Shown here piece after piece: positions 30,722 through 39,252 of a DNA stretch of 57,832 nucleotides (position 1 is its first letter; each line of letters starts with the position of its first letter). Location of the stretch: NCBI RefSeq assembly GCF_002091955.1, contig NZ_MKKY01000060.1, forward strand, positions 1-57,832, read 5' to 3'. The position numbers and the translations under genes are program-made. This DNA comes from Rhodococcus sp. 1168 (GTDB taxonomy: Bacteria; Actinomycetota; Actinomycetes; Mycobacteriales; Mycobacteriaceae). The notes beneath the pieces were generated by a model. That model worked only from the letters and a program-made list of their open reading frames with translations. It did no database searches and was not told the origin of the DNA.

Positions 30722-31918
30722 ATGCACTCTGAATTGCCCACGACGACTCGGATGAACGGGCGGCTCGTCGGGATCATGGCAGTGATCTCCGGATTGGTGG
30801 TTGCCAATAGCTACTATGCCCAGCCGCTGGTGGGGGCCATCGCCGACAGCCTCGATGCCTCGATGACCCGAGTAGGCCTGGTGGTGACCGCCAGTCAAGT
30901 GGGCTACGCGATCGGGCTGGCATTTCTCGTACCGCTCGGCGACATGATCCAGCGCAGGAAGCTGATGACCTGGATGCTCGCGGTAACCTGCGCGTCCCTC
31001 GTTGTGATGGCAGTAGCGCCGTCGTGGCAGGTGTTGGCATGTGCTGCGATGGTCGCGGGGGTCGGATCTGTAGTCGGTCAGGTTCTGGTGCCGTTCGCTG
31101 CCTCGCTGGCGGCCGAAGAAGAACGAGGCCGAGTCATCGGCAACGTTATGACAGGTCTGCTGCTGGGCATTCTGCTCTCACGCGTGGTCGCCGGGTTGAT
31201 AGCGCAGGTCGCGGGCTGGAGAGCGGTCTTCGTAGTCGCAGCGATCTTGATGGTCGTCGCCGCACTGCTGGTTCGCACGCTGCCCGTCGCGCCGCCGTGT
31301 GCGACTTCTTCGTATCGAGCGCTGCTGGCTTCGGTCTTCGAGCTCATCCGGGAAGAACCGGTGCTCCGGTGGCGTATCGGATACGGAACGCTCACCTACG
31401 CATCGTTCGGGGTGTTCTGGACATCCATCGGATTTCTACTGTCGGGGCCGGGATACGGATGGTCCGATGCTCGAATCGGTCTTTTCACCCTTGTCGGAGT
31501 TGCCGGTGCACTAGCCGCACGGCTCGCTGGAACACTGGCCGACCGCGGCTATGCGCAGCGCCAGACGGGTTGGTTCGTGGCTCTCACGGCGCTCAGCTTC
31601 GTGCTTGTGGCACTCGGAGAACACAACGTGTTCCTGCTGGCGGTGGGCGTAGCGTTGCTCGATCTCGGCATTCAAGGCACACACATCAGCAACCAGAGCC
31701 TGTTCTATCCGCTGCGGCCCGACGCCCGCAGCAGACTCAATACCGCCTATATGACGACCTATTTCATGGCGGGTTCCATCGGGAGCGCGCTGTCGGTCCT
31801 GGCCTACACCCAGGCCGGCTGGACGGGAGTCTGCGTGCTCGGTGCCGGCTTCCCCACGATCGGCTTCGGACTGTGGCTCGCCGAGCAACGCAAGCATCGA
31901 AGCGGAAGCCCTCGGTGA
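30722..31918 (+). CDS. MFS transporter (drug/arabinose efflux type)
   Basis: This roughly 398-residue protein with 12 expected membrane helices has NSYYAQPLVGAIADSL in TM1, the LGDMIQRRKLMTW loop and AEEERGRVIGNVMTGLLLGILLSRVVAG. The last is a version of the TM5 motif C seen in exporters of the YnfM/NepI-like group. The preferred ATG is 30722; 30683 and 30752 are alternatives. It is divergent from the LysR gene, its likely regulator. A hairpin follows at 31931. Confidence 0.88.
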   Translation: MHSELPTTTRMNGRLVGIMAVISGLVVANSYYAQPLVGAIADSLDASMTRVGLVVTASQVGYAIGLAFLVPLGDMIQRRKLMTWMLAVTCASLVVMAVAPSWQVLACAAMVAGVGSVVGQVLVPFAASLAAEEERGRVIGNVMTGLLLGILLSRVVAGLIAQVAGWRAVFVVAAILMVVAALLVRTLPVAPPCATSSYRALLASVFELIREEPVLRWRIGYGTLTYASFGVFWTSIGFLLSGPGYGWSDARIGLFTLVGVAGALAARLAGTLADRGYAQRQTGWFVALTALSFVLVALGEHNVFLLAVGVALLDLGIQGTHISNQSLFYPLRPDARSRLNTAYMTTYFMAGSIGSALSVLAYTQAGWTGVCVLGAGFPTIGFGLWLAEQRKHRSGSPR

Positions 31919-31930
31919 CCCACATATGCG

Positions 31931-31962
31931 TCGTGCCCGGATCGGACTCGATCCGGGCACGA
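31931..31962. terminator. Bidirectional hairpin between MFS and BCCT genes
   Basis: A perfect 14-bp stem TCGTGCCCGGATCG/CGATCCGGGCACGA surrounds a GACT loop, between two convergent genes. There is no T tract on either side, as is common in high-GC actinobacteria. Confidence 0.75.
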
Positions 31963-31987
31963 CCGCCGACATGACGGCAGGTTGCTT

Positions 31988-33892
31988 CTACTCTGGCAGG
32001 TCTGGCGACTGGGCCTTCTGCACTTGCCCCTCCGCCTTCTGTGCGCGGCCCTCTGCGGAGTCGACGAACTCTTGAGAGTCGAACACTTCGCCACCGAGCG
32101 GATCGCGTCGCGCCTCGCCAGGGGAGTATTCGACGGCACCGGTGTTCGGGTCGATTCCGATCTGGTCGGACGTGAGTTGATGGACTGCGACGACCACATG
32201 CTCCGAGTTGGGTTTTGCCACCTTCTCCCGAGACGGCGCGAGACCGGCGAAGGTCGAAGAAATTCCCGCACCACGCTTGCGGCGTCCCGGACCCTCGGAC
32301 TTGGCGCCCGCTGTTACCAACGCACCATTGGAGGCCTCGCCCGTCGCGGTGATTCGGACGTAGTTGGGGGTGGTGGCGACGTCGTAGTGGAAGGCCTTGA
32401 GCATCGAAATACACGCAAGAACCAGGACTATCGAGAACGGAACCGCCGTCGCGATCGACGCTGTTTGCAACGCCGTCAGTGAACCGGAGCCACCGACCAG
32501 GAGCAGAACTGCCGCCGCGACGCCCTCGAGAATTGCCCAGTAGACGCGGGTGATCTTCGGGGTGTCGAGATCGCCACCGGTCGAGAGGATGTCGATCACC
32601 AAGGACCCCGAGTCCGAAGAGGTGACGAAGAAGAACACCACCACCAAGATTGCGAGAACACTCGTGACCGTGGCGAGAGGGAATCCGTCGAGCAGATTGA
32701 ACAGGGTGGTGTTGGTATCGACCTCGCCGGCGGCGGTGAGCATGTCCTGGTCGTTGCGCTGACGCAGGATGCCGGCATCACCGAAGATGGTGAACCACAG
32801 CGAGCCGATGATGGTCGGCGCCAGCAGCACGCCGAAGACGAACTGACGGATCGTGCGGCCACGCGAAATGCGTGCGATGAACATGCCCACGAACGGCGCC
32901 CAGCTCATCCACCAGCCCCAGTAGAAGATGGTCCACGCGCCCGCCCAGCCGTCGTCGGCGAATGGGGACGTGCGCAGCATCAACTCCGGTAGGGCTTGGG
33001 CGTAGCCGCCGAGGTTCTGCACCCAGGATTGCATCAAGAACAAGGTCGGCCCGAGGATCAGTACGAATACTGCCAGGCTCGCAGCGAGCACCATGTTGAT
33101 GTTGGAAAGCCATTTGAGGCCCTTCGATACACCGGACACGACGGAAAATGTTGCCAGTCCGGTGACACCCACGATTAGAACGACCGTGAGCCAGTTGCTG
33201 GACTCGATCCAGCCGAGGTACTCGAGGCCGGCTGAAATCTGCTGGACCCCGAAGCCCAGCGAGGTCGCGACGCCGAACAGAGTACCGACGATGGCGATGA
33301 CATCGATGATGTGACCAATGGAGCCTTCGATTCGCTTTCGACCGAGCAACGGCTCGAGCAGCCACCGAACCGAGAGTGGGCGCCCTTTGCGGTAGGTCAT
33401 GTAGGCCAGTCCGAGACCGACGACCACATAGATCGCCCAAGCATGCAGGCCCCAGTGGTAGAGCGTCAGTTCCATCGCCTGGTTCGCCGCACCGTCGGTC
33501 GAACCCTCTATTCGCCCGGCCTCTGGCGGGTTCACGTAGTGCGAGAGGGGTTCAGCGACGCCGTAGAACACCAGGCCGATGCCCATTCCTGCACTGAAGA
33601 GCATCGCGAACCACGAGAAGACGCCGAATTCGGGCTTCTCGTCGTCGCGGCCGAGGCGGATGTTGCCGATGCGACTGATGCCGCAGTACAGGGCGAACAG
33701 CACGAATCCGGTAGCGCTGAGGATGTACCACCAGCCGACACCATCGGTGATTGTTGTGTTCAGTGATTCGAATGCATCGGAAGCGGTGCTTGCGAAGACC
33801 ACCGAAAAGGTGATCATCGCCAAAATTATCAGTGACGCCGGAATGAACACCGGTTTGCGTAGGCCGCGCCACGCTGTGATCACAGAATTCAT
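31988..33892 (-). CDS. BCCT-family transporter (glycine betaine/choline type)
   Basis: This roughly 634-residue protein with 12 expected membrane helices has FSWFAMLFSAGMGIGLVFYG, the glycine-rich Na+/substrate segment, and the aromatic-box motif YWGWWMSWAPFVGMFIARIS typical of BetP-like betaine symporters. A hydrophilic C-terminal tail of about 130 residues follows the last helix. In BetP the C-terminal tail senses osmotic stress and K+, but this one is longer and its role is unknown. ATGs at 33892 and 33913 are both possible. Divergent from nhaA. Confidence 0.88.
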   Translation of the reverse strand: MNSVITAWRGLRKPVFIPASLIILAMITFSVVFASTASDAFESLNTTITDGVGWWYILSATGFVLFALYCGISRIGNIRLGRDDEKPEFGVFSWFAMLFSAGMGIGLVFYGVAEPLSHYVNPPEAGRIEGSTDGAANQAMELTLYHWGLHAWAIYVVVGLGLAYMTYRKGRPLSVRWLLEPLLGRKRIEGSIGHIIDVIAIVGTLFGVATSLGFGVQQISAGLEYLGWIESSNWLTVVLIVGVTGLATFSVVSGVSKGLKWLSNINMVLAASLAVFVLILGPTLFLMQSWVQNLGGYAQALPELMLRTSPFADDGWAGAWTIFYWGWWMSWAPFVGMFIARISRGRTIRQFVFGVLLAPTIIGSLWFTIFGDAGILRQRNDQDMLTAAGEVDTNTTLFNLLDGFPLATVTSVLAILVVVFFFVTSSDSGSLVIDILSTGGDLDTPKITRVYWAILEGVAAAVLLLVGGSGSLTALQTASIATAVPFSIVLVLACISMLKAFHYDVATTPNYVRITATGEASNGALVTAGAKSEGPGRRKRGAGISSTFAGLAPSREKVAKPNSEHVVVAVHQLTSDQIGIDPNTGAVEYSPGEARRDPLGGEVFDSQEFVDSAEGRAQKAEGQVQKAQSPDLPE

Positions 33893-34261
33893 ATCGAGGA
33901 AGATCCCTTGCATTGCTTGGTGAATATGTAGAGAAAGTGGTATCGATTCGAACTTACGGTAATGCGACCGGCGAACCCCTACCAAATCGACGGGTCTAGT
34001 GTGCGGTCGAGTAATAGATCTGCAGCAGTGGTGATGAACCGACGGGACGGTGTCCGACGCCGCACCAGCCAGCCGTAAGTGGCGATTGCGTCTGTTCGAT
34101 TGTCGTTCGGTCGTTGTAACCGATAAACTGACCCTCGGTGCGCCGGGAAGTCTGGTCGGCATGGTCCAACCATGCTCAAATGTTTGCCGATTCAGCCGGA
34201 CGTCCCGTCAGTAGAGCGTCGATACGGTGGCTGCGGATGCTCAACGAAAGGCTCGCCACAT
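33893..34261. other. Divergent promoter region between BCCT and nhaA genes
   Basis: This 369 bp region without a gene should hold both promoters. GCATGGT-CCA-ACCATGC (34159-34175) is a 7-bp inverted repeat about 87 bp before nhaA, possibly an operator. A GGGAC-N3-GTCCG palindrome at 34044 resembles a DosR box but has the wrong spacing. No RNA gene is recognised. Confidence 0.4.
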
Positions 34262-35581
34262 ATGTCTAACTCGCAACGGCTGCCGCTGTTCTCCCGCGGA
34301 TCCTGGTCCGAAGCGGACCGTGTCGCAGCGATTCTGCGCAAGGAAACCGTCGGCGGCATCCTGCTGCTCATTGCTGCTGTCGCGGCGTTGACATGGGCGA
34401 ATTCGCCGTGGTCCGACGGTTACGAGTCCCTGATGAACATCAAGATCGGGCCGTCCGCACTGCATCTGGACTTGACACTGTCGACGTGGGCGGCCGACGG
34501 TCTGCTTGCAATCTTCTTCTTCGTCGTCGGCCTGGAACTCAAACGCGAATTCGTTGCCGGCGACCTGCGTGATCCTCGGCGTGCGGCACTGCCGATCGCG
34601 GCGGCAGTGGGCGGCATGGTCCTTCCTGCAGTGATCTTCGTCGTGGTCAACAGGAGTACTGGTGACGGTGCCCTGCAGGGGTGGGCCATTCCGACCGCGA
34701 CGGATATCGCGTTCGCGGTCGCGATTCTGGCGGTGATCGGTACGCATTTGCCTACCGCGTTGCGTACTTTTCTGCTCACCCTCGCTGTCGTCGACGATCT
34801 TTTGGCGATCACCGTGATTGCAATCTTTTATACCGAGGAGGTGAATTTCATTGCTCTCGGCTTGGCGTTGATTCCACTGGCATTGTTCACCTTCGCGGTT
34901 CAGAAACGTGTTCGTTCGTGGTGGATCCTCATACCGCTCGCGTTGATCACTTGGGTGCTGGTGCACGAATCAGGCATTCACGCTACGGTCGCCGGCGTCC
35001 TGCTCGGGTTCGCTGTTCCGGTTGTGCGTAGTCGTGCGCTCGGGGGCCCTGATGCAGGCCCCGGTTTGGCCGAATATTTCGAGCACCGAATTCGCCCGCT
35101 GTCCGCTGGAGTGGCTATCCCCGTCTTCGCGTTCTGCGCTGCGGGGGTCACCGTCGGCGGATTCAGTGGTTTGACCAGCGCACTCAGCGATCCGATTGCT
35201 CTGGGCATCATCGCAGGGCTCGTGGTGGGCAAAACCATCGGGATCTTCGGGACGACGTTCGTGTTGTCGAAATTTACCCGGGCCTCACTGGACAAATCTG
35301 TGCAGTGGATCGACGTTGTCGGAATCTCGATGCTCGCAGGCATCGGCTTCACGGTCTCGTTGTTGATCGGTGACCTTGCCTTCGGGCCAGGCACCGAACG
35401 CGACGATCACGTCAAGATCGGTGTCTTGGCAGGATCGATTCTGGCCGCCCTGCTGGCTTCTGCCTTGTTGCGTATTCGCAACAAGGTGTACAAGCGGATT
35501 CACGAAGAAGAGACGTGCGACGACGACCACGATGGAATTCCCGACGTCTACCAATCGGACGCAATCAGTCGCGACAACTAG
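34262..35581 (+). CDS. nhaA: Na+/H+ antiporter NhaA
   Basis: This 439-residue antiporter has the key features of Nha[21 protein letters not shown], the TM4 assembly motif [14 protein letters not shown], and the ion-binding aspartate pair in [18 protein letters not shown]. It exports Na+ (or Li+) for protons and acts in pH and salt homeostasis. The C-terminus is extended and charged. The ATG at 34262 has GAAAGG ten bases upstream. Divergent from the betaine transporter, so both may answer salt stress. Confidence 0.93.
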   Translation: MSNSQRLPLFSRGSWSEADRVAAILRKETVGGILLLIAAVAALTWANSPWSDGYESLMNIKIGPSALHLDLTLSTWAADGLLAIFFFVVGLELKREFVAGDLRDPRRAALPIAAAVGGMVLPAVIFVVVNRSTGDGALQGWAIPTATDIAFAVAILAVIGTHLPTALRTFLLTLAVVDDLLAITVIAIFYTEEVNFIALGLALIPLALFTFAVQKRVRSWWILIPLALITWVLVHESGIHATVAGVLLGFAVPVVRSRALGGPDAGPGLAEYFEHRIRPLSAGVAIPVFAFCAAGVTVGGFSGLTSALSDPIALGIIAGLVVGKTIGIFGTTFVLSKFTRASLDKSVQWIDVVGISMLAGIGFTVSLLIGDLAFGPGTERDDHVKIGVLAGSILAALLASALLRIRNKVYKRIHEEETCDDDHDGIPDVYQSDAISRDN

Positions 35582-35806
35582 TCGGGGCTGATAATCGTGA
35601 CTCCTACCGGTCCAGGCAAATCTCCTGTGGCCACGGTAGACATCATCGCAGCGTGAACGGTATTATTCGACTGAATCGACCCTCGGGGCGCGTGACGCTT
35701 GTGTCGTTTCAGGCGAATGGGCCAGGCTCGGCGCCAGAAATGGTGTTGCTCGTGTGTGGCGGTCTCCATGTGCCGGCCCCAGCAGCGAGCTCATCCGGAA
35801 GGTGTT

Positions 35807-36151
35807 GTGAAGCAAAGCAATAGCGATGTGAACGAATCGTCGGCAGGCGACAAGTTCGACGATCAGCATTACCCGGCTTACAACATCGGCACTGCCGCAC
35901 AGATGTTGAACGCAACCCCTGGCTTTCTACGCAGCCTCGACGAGGCGAACCTGTTGATTCCCCATAGATCCGAGGGTGGACACCGGCGATACTCTCGCTT
36001 CCAACTCCGCATTGCGTCGCGGGTCCGTGATTTGCTCGATCAGGGCACTGCGCTCGACGCCGCGTGCCGCATCGTCGTCCTCGAAGATCAGCTTGCTGCT
36101 GCTCGTCGTGCCAACGCCCATCTTCAGGAAGTCATCGACGGCTCGGACTGA
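35807..36151 (+). CDS. MerR-family transcriptional regulator
   Basis: This roughly 114-residue protein has a MerR helix-turn-helix (YNIGTAAQMLNATPGFLRSLDEANLL, with RSEGGHRRYSRFQLRIA as the wing). A short coiled-coil helix follows (ALDAACRIVVLEDQLAAARR). The GTG at 35807 has GGAAGG four bases upstream. It has no separate effector domain, as in short HspR/SoxR-like members; the signal is unknown. The sequence between nhaA and this gene (225 bp) holds nothing else recognised. Confidence 0.8.
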   Translation: MKQSNSDVNESSAGDKFDDQHYPAYNIGTAAQMLNATPGFLRSLDEANLLIPHRSEGGHRRYSRFQLRIASRVRDLLDQGTALDAACRIVVLEDQLAAARRANAHLQEVIDGSD

Positions 36152-36236
36152 TCGTCCGATACCGAGTCCTGCGGCACTTGCGCCGCTGAGCGCGAGAATC
36201 CGACGTGTGCGCGAGCTTCTCGGTGCGCGAAGACGA

Positions 36237-36268
36237 AGGGCCCCGGTGCACGAAAGCACCGGGGCCCT
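36237..36268. terminator. GC-rich hairpin terminator after the MerR gene
   Basis: A perfect 13-bp stem AGGGCCCCGGTGC/GCACCGGGGCCCT surrounds an ACGAAA loop, 85 bp after the MerR stop, without a T tract. Confidence 0.75.
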
Positions 36269-36628
36269 GGTGGGGAATTACTACCATCTATTTCCACTTG
36301 CCTGATGACATTTGCGGTGTTCGCCCGAAGAACAAGACAGCGTGGGCGAACTGACGATGCAACTCCTCCCTTCTTCCAATTACCAACTAGTCCTGCACCT
36401 GCCTCGGCGGTGGCGTGAAAAAACTCGAACCGCCGGTCTTCTCGCGGGTAGTTCGTCCTCTCCCGCGCCTTTCGATCTCTTCTTTCGTGTACGAGAACTA
36501 CTGTAAATCACTGAAACCACAATGTCTACCCCAGCGACCATAGATTTTTTCGACTGTCCGGTCTGCCCCCAGACCCCGGTCTATCTTCGATAACGGGACC
36601 GCCGAAAACTTCGCGAGGAGAACCAGCC
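36269..36628. other. Long upstream region of the NDH-2 gene
   Basis: Some 360 bp without a convincing gene. It contains GTTCGCCC/GGGCGAAC (36319-36351), an 8-bp stem with a 17-base loop, and GGTCTG-CCCC-CAGACC (36560-36575). A T6 run lies at 36545-36550. A 64-codon ORF at 36312-36506 has no recognisable features. It may hold a structured 5' leader controlling NDH-2. Confidence 0.4.
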
Positions 36629-36668
36629 ATGTCGATGACGCCGTCTGCGCCCAAACCGGTTCTCCTCG
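36614..36668 (+). promoter_or_regulatory. Inverted repeat covering the NDH-2 leader ribosome site
   Basis: CGAGGAGAACC (36614-36624) and GGTTCTCCTCG (36658-36668) are perfectly complementary over 11 bp, separated by 33 bases. The 5' arm contains the GAGGAG ribosome site of the micro-ORF at 36629; the 3' arm lies inside that micro-ORF. When paired, it would hide the ribosome site. Confidence 0.6.
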
Positions 36669-36685
36669 GCGGTCACGCTTCATGA
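36629..36685 (+). CDS. Micro-ORF (18 aa) leading the NDH-2 gene
   Basis: MSMTPSAPKPVLLGGHAS begins eight bases after GGAG and its TGA overlaps the ATG of NDH-2 (ATGA). NDH-2 has no usable ribosome site of its own, so its translation should depend on this ORF. The ribosome site of the micro-ORF lies in one arm of an 11-bp inverted repeat. No homology is recognised. Confidence 0.55.
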   Translation: MSMTPSAPKPVLLGGHAS

Positions 36686-37998
36686 CCGCGCAGGGTCGGC
36701 CTCGAGTTTTGATAGTCGGCGGCGGGTTCGGTGGTCTTTACGCCGCACGAGCACTACGTCGCAGTGACGTCGACGTCACCGTGCTGGAGCGCGGTACGTC
36801 TCATGTCTTTCAACCCCTGCTCTATCAGTGTGCGACGGGATTGGTGTCCGAAGGATCCATTTCGAGTCCACTCCGGCACCTTTTGCGCAGGCAGAAGAAT
36901 GCTCACGTCGCACTCGGCGAGGCAACCACAGTCGATCCCGGGGCGCGAGTGGTGACCGCAAGCAGATTCGACGGTTCGACTTACGAGTTCGCTTACGACT
37001 ATCTCGTGGTGGCTGCCGGTATGCAGCAGTCGTATCACGGGCACGACGAGTACATCCAGCACGCGCCGGGCATGAAGACGCTCGACGACGCTTTGACCGT
37101 CCGCCGTAAGTTGATTGCAGCATTCGAGATGGCGGAAGCACTGCCCACGGCAGAGGAACGGCGGCCTTGGCTGACGTTCGCAGTCGCGGGCGGAGGGCCG
37201 ACGGGCGTGGAATTGGCTGGACAGATCCGCGAACTGGCAACCAGGTCGTTGGCTCACGAGTTCAGGTCCATCGACCCGGGTGAGGCGCGGGTGTTGCTAC
37301 TCCATGGTGGTGATCGAGTCCTGCCCTCGTTCGACAAGAAGTTGTCCGCTGCGGCGCAGAAGACCCTCGATGCCGTCGGCGTCGAAACGCACTTGGGTGT
37401 ACACGTCACCGATGTCACCGCTACCGACGTCGAAACCACGGCGAAGGCGGAGCCGGAGACGGTCACTCGCTACGACACTCGAACCGTGCTGTGGACGGCG
37501 GGCGTCGAAGCAGTTCCGTTTGCTCGGCAACTTGCAGGAGCGCTCGGTGTCGAGCAGGACCGATCGGGGCGAATTGCTGTCGAGTCGGATCTGTCGGTGC
37601 CGGGCCACCGCAACGTCTGGGTCGTCGGCGACTTGATGTCCTATCAGGATCTGGCGGGTGTCGCCGAGGTCGCCATGCAGGGTGGGCGCCACGTCGGTTC
37701 GCTCATCGCCACTGATCGGAGCGACCCGACTGCCTCACGACAGGCGTTCCGATACCGAGACTTCGGCACCGCGGCCTACATTTCCCGTGGGCACGCGCTC
37801 GTCCAGGCCGGACCGCTGCGGATGTCCGGGTTCCTCGGATGGGTGTCCTGGGGAGTCATCCATATCGCGTTTCTCTCGGGCGCCCGCAATCGCGTCGGCA
37901 CGCTGATCAACTGGGCTGCAACTCTGGCGACCGGTTCTCGCCGCGAGCGGGCAATCACCTTCGGAGACCCGGAAACGGCACGCAGGCCCTACCGCTAG
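36682..37998 (+). CDS. ndh: Type II NADH dehydrogenase (NDH-2)
   Basis: This 438-residue flavoprotein moves electrons from NADH to menaquinone without pumping protons. The FAD motif VLIVGGGFGGLYAARAL is at the N-terminus, the NADH motif FAVAGGGPTGVELAGQI near residue 165, and the second FAD motif NVWVVGDLMSY near residue 312. A C-terminal amphipathic stretch (MSGFLGWVSWGVIHIAF) should bind the membrane. The N-terminal FQPLLYQCATG is a conserved NDH-2 segment. Its TAG lies within a GCTAGC palindrome that also supplies the stop of the convergent gene. Confidence 0.93.
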   Translation: MTAQGRPRVLIVGGGFGGLYAARALRRSDVDVTVLERGTSHVFQPLLYQCATGLVSEGSISSPLRHLLRRQKNAHVALGEATTVDPGARVVTASRFDGSTYEFAYDYLVVAAGMQQSYHGHDEYIQHAPGMKTLDDALTVRRKLIAAFEMAEALPTAEERRPWLTFAVAGGGPTGVELAGQIRELATRSLAHEFRSIDPGEARVLLLHGGDRVLPSFDKKLSAAAQKTLDAVGVETHLGVHVTDVTATDVETTAKAEPETVTRYDTRTVLWTAGVEAVPFARQLAGALGVEQDRSGRIAVESDLSVPGHRNVWVVGDLMSYQDLAGVAEVAMQGGRHVGSLIATDRSDPTASRQAFRYRDFGTAAYISRGHALVQAGPLRMSGFLGWVSWGVIHIAFLSGARNRVGTLINWAATLATGSRRERAITFGDPETARRPYR

Positions 37999-38480
37999 CG
38001 GGGCGAGAGCGAGGAGTAGTACCCCGCCTGGGCGGGGTAGTAGTCGTCGAAACTCGGCAGTGGCTCCTTGTTTCGAGAGTTGACGAGCATGTCGAGGTAG
38101 TACTCCCATCCGGGGCCTATTTCGCCGATCCCCTCGGTGTCGCTCAGATGTTGGGTCAGCGTCACCGTTGTGGTGCCCTGGGACTCGGTCAGGAGCACTT
38201 CCATGCTCCAGCTTCCGGCATCGTGGATCATCGAAACTGCCAGTCGCGACGGCGCCTCGCAGGCGTCGATGTGCATCTCGGACCAGGGTGCACCTTCTTC
38301 GAAAGCCATCTGAACGCGAATCATGTTCTCCGGAAGTTGTTCCCACGGACCGAACCACAGTGCCGTGCGGTCGGATTGGGTCAATGAGGCCCACACGTCC
38401 TCTCGGGAGGATGCAATCGCTCGGGTCAACTCGAGATCGATACCGTCGGTCGTCCGGCGGAGGCGTCCGGTGGGATTCAT
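37995..38480 (-). CDS. SRPBCC/AHSA1-family protein
   Basis: This 161-residue protein has the START-like AHSA1 fold. An ELTRAIASSREDVWASLTQSD opening is followed by LWFGPWE and the GWEYYLDMLV C-terminal helix. Members bind hydrophobic ligands or assist Hsp90-type proteins; no ligand is inferred here. The ATG at 38480 is chosen at the domain start. Its stop overlaps the NDH-2 stop by two bases. Divergent from the HEAT-repeat pair. Confidence 0.82.
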   Translation of the reverse strand: MNPTGRLRRTTDGIDLELTRAIASSREDVWASLTQSDRTALWFGPWEQLPENMIRVQMAFEEGAPWSEMHIDACEAPSRLAVSMIHDAGSWSMEVLLTESQGTTTVTLTQHLSDTEGIGEIGPGWEYYLDMLVNSRNKEPLPSFDDYYPAQAGYYSSLSPR

Positions 38481-38580
38481 CGGCCAATTATGCACCGTTG
38501 TCCGTCGATCGAGTGACTTGATCGCTTGACCCTGACACTGTGACAAGGAGTGGAGTAGTCGAGTGAAGGAGGTGGTTGTC

Positions 38581-39237
38581 GTGAACACGACCAACCCGGG
38601 CGAGCCGCATACTCGCCTGCTCGACGCTCTTGCCACTATTGATTCCTCGACGCGACTTCGCGCGGCCCTCTCGGCCGGAACGCTCGGTGATCCTGCCCTG
38701 GCTCAGGCTTTGCTGGCGCGGTGTGCCGTCGAACCAGACTTCTTCGTTCGGGACATGCTGACGTGGGCATTGTGCCGACTTCCACCGGAGATCACGGTAC
38801 CGAGGTTGCTCGAGGAGCTGTCCTCGGCCACGGCGCAGGCTCGTAGCCAAGCACTGCACACCCTTTCCAAGATCGGTGATCGGACGGCATGGCCGTCAGT
38901 ATCGGCACTGCTGCACGACGCGTACGACGAGGTTGCGCTCAGCGCATGGCGAGCCGCCGTGGTCCTCGTCCCGTCGGGCGCCGAGGGTGAGCTCGCGGCC
39001 AACTTGGTAAAGGCGCTCGGACGGGGTGACCATGACATGCAGCGCAGTCTGAGCCGAGCGTTGGCAGCGCTGGGGTCGGACGCGTCGCCGGCTCTAAATG
39101 CCGCTGGAGCGAGCCGTGATCTACGCGTCCGGGCTCATGCTGCGGCGACGGAAAAACTGGTGGATGACCCCGAAAGTGGTTTCACCCTCTCAGTCGAGGC
39201 GGCAAAGCGCGTCGTGGTGACCGGTACTGGGATGTAG
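38581..39237 (+). CDS. HEAT-repeat protein
   Basis: This 218-residue protein is made of helical HEAT-like repeats from about residue 20 to 200 (FFVRDMLTWALCRLPPE, ARSQALHTLSKIGDRTAWP, and so on), with no catalytic motif. HEAT arrays act as protein-interaction scaffolds. The GTG at 38581 is preferred because AAGGAGG lies eight bases upstream; a GTG 18 bases earlier is in frame. A MerR-HEAT fusion follows after 15 bp, and the two probably act together. Confidence 0.82.
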   Translation: MNTTNPGEPHTRLLDALATIDSSTRLRAALSAGTLGDPALAQALLARCAVEPDFFVRDMLTWALCRLPPEITVPRLLEELSSATAQARSQALHTLSKIGDRTAWPSVSALLHDAYDEVALSAWRAAVVLVPSGAEGELAANLVKALGRGDHDMQRSLSRALAALGSDASPALNAAGASRDLRVRAHAAATEKLVDDPESGFTLSVEAAKRVVVTGTGM

Positions 39238-39252
39238 GAGAGAGGCGGAATA

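Noticed and set aside
34044..34056. GGGAC-GGT-GTCCG palindrome between BCCT and nhaA genes
   Set aside because: Three-base spacer again, and neither neighbour is a typical DosR target.
36312..36506. 64-codon ORF upstream of NDH-2
   Set aside because: No ribosome site, no recognisable features, and it runs through predicted RNA stems.
38020..38039. TACCCCGCC/GGCGGGGTA hairpin after NDH-2 as a terminator
   Set aside because: It lies inside the C-terminal codons of the convergent SRPBCC gene (DYYPAQAGYY), has almost no loop and no T tract.
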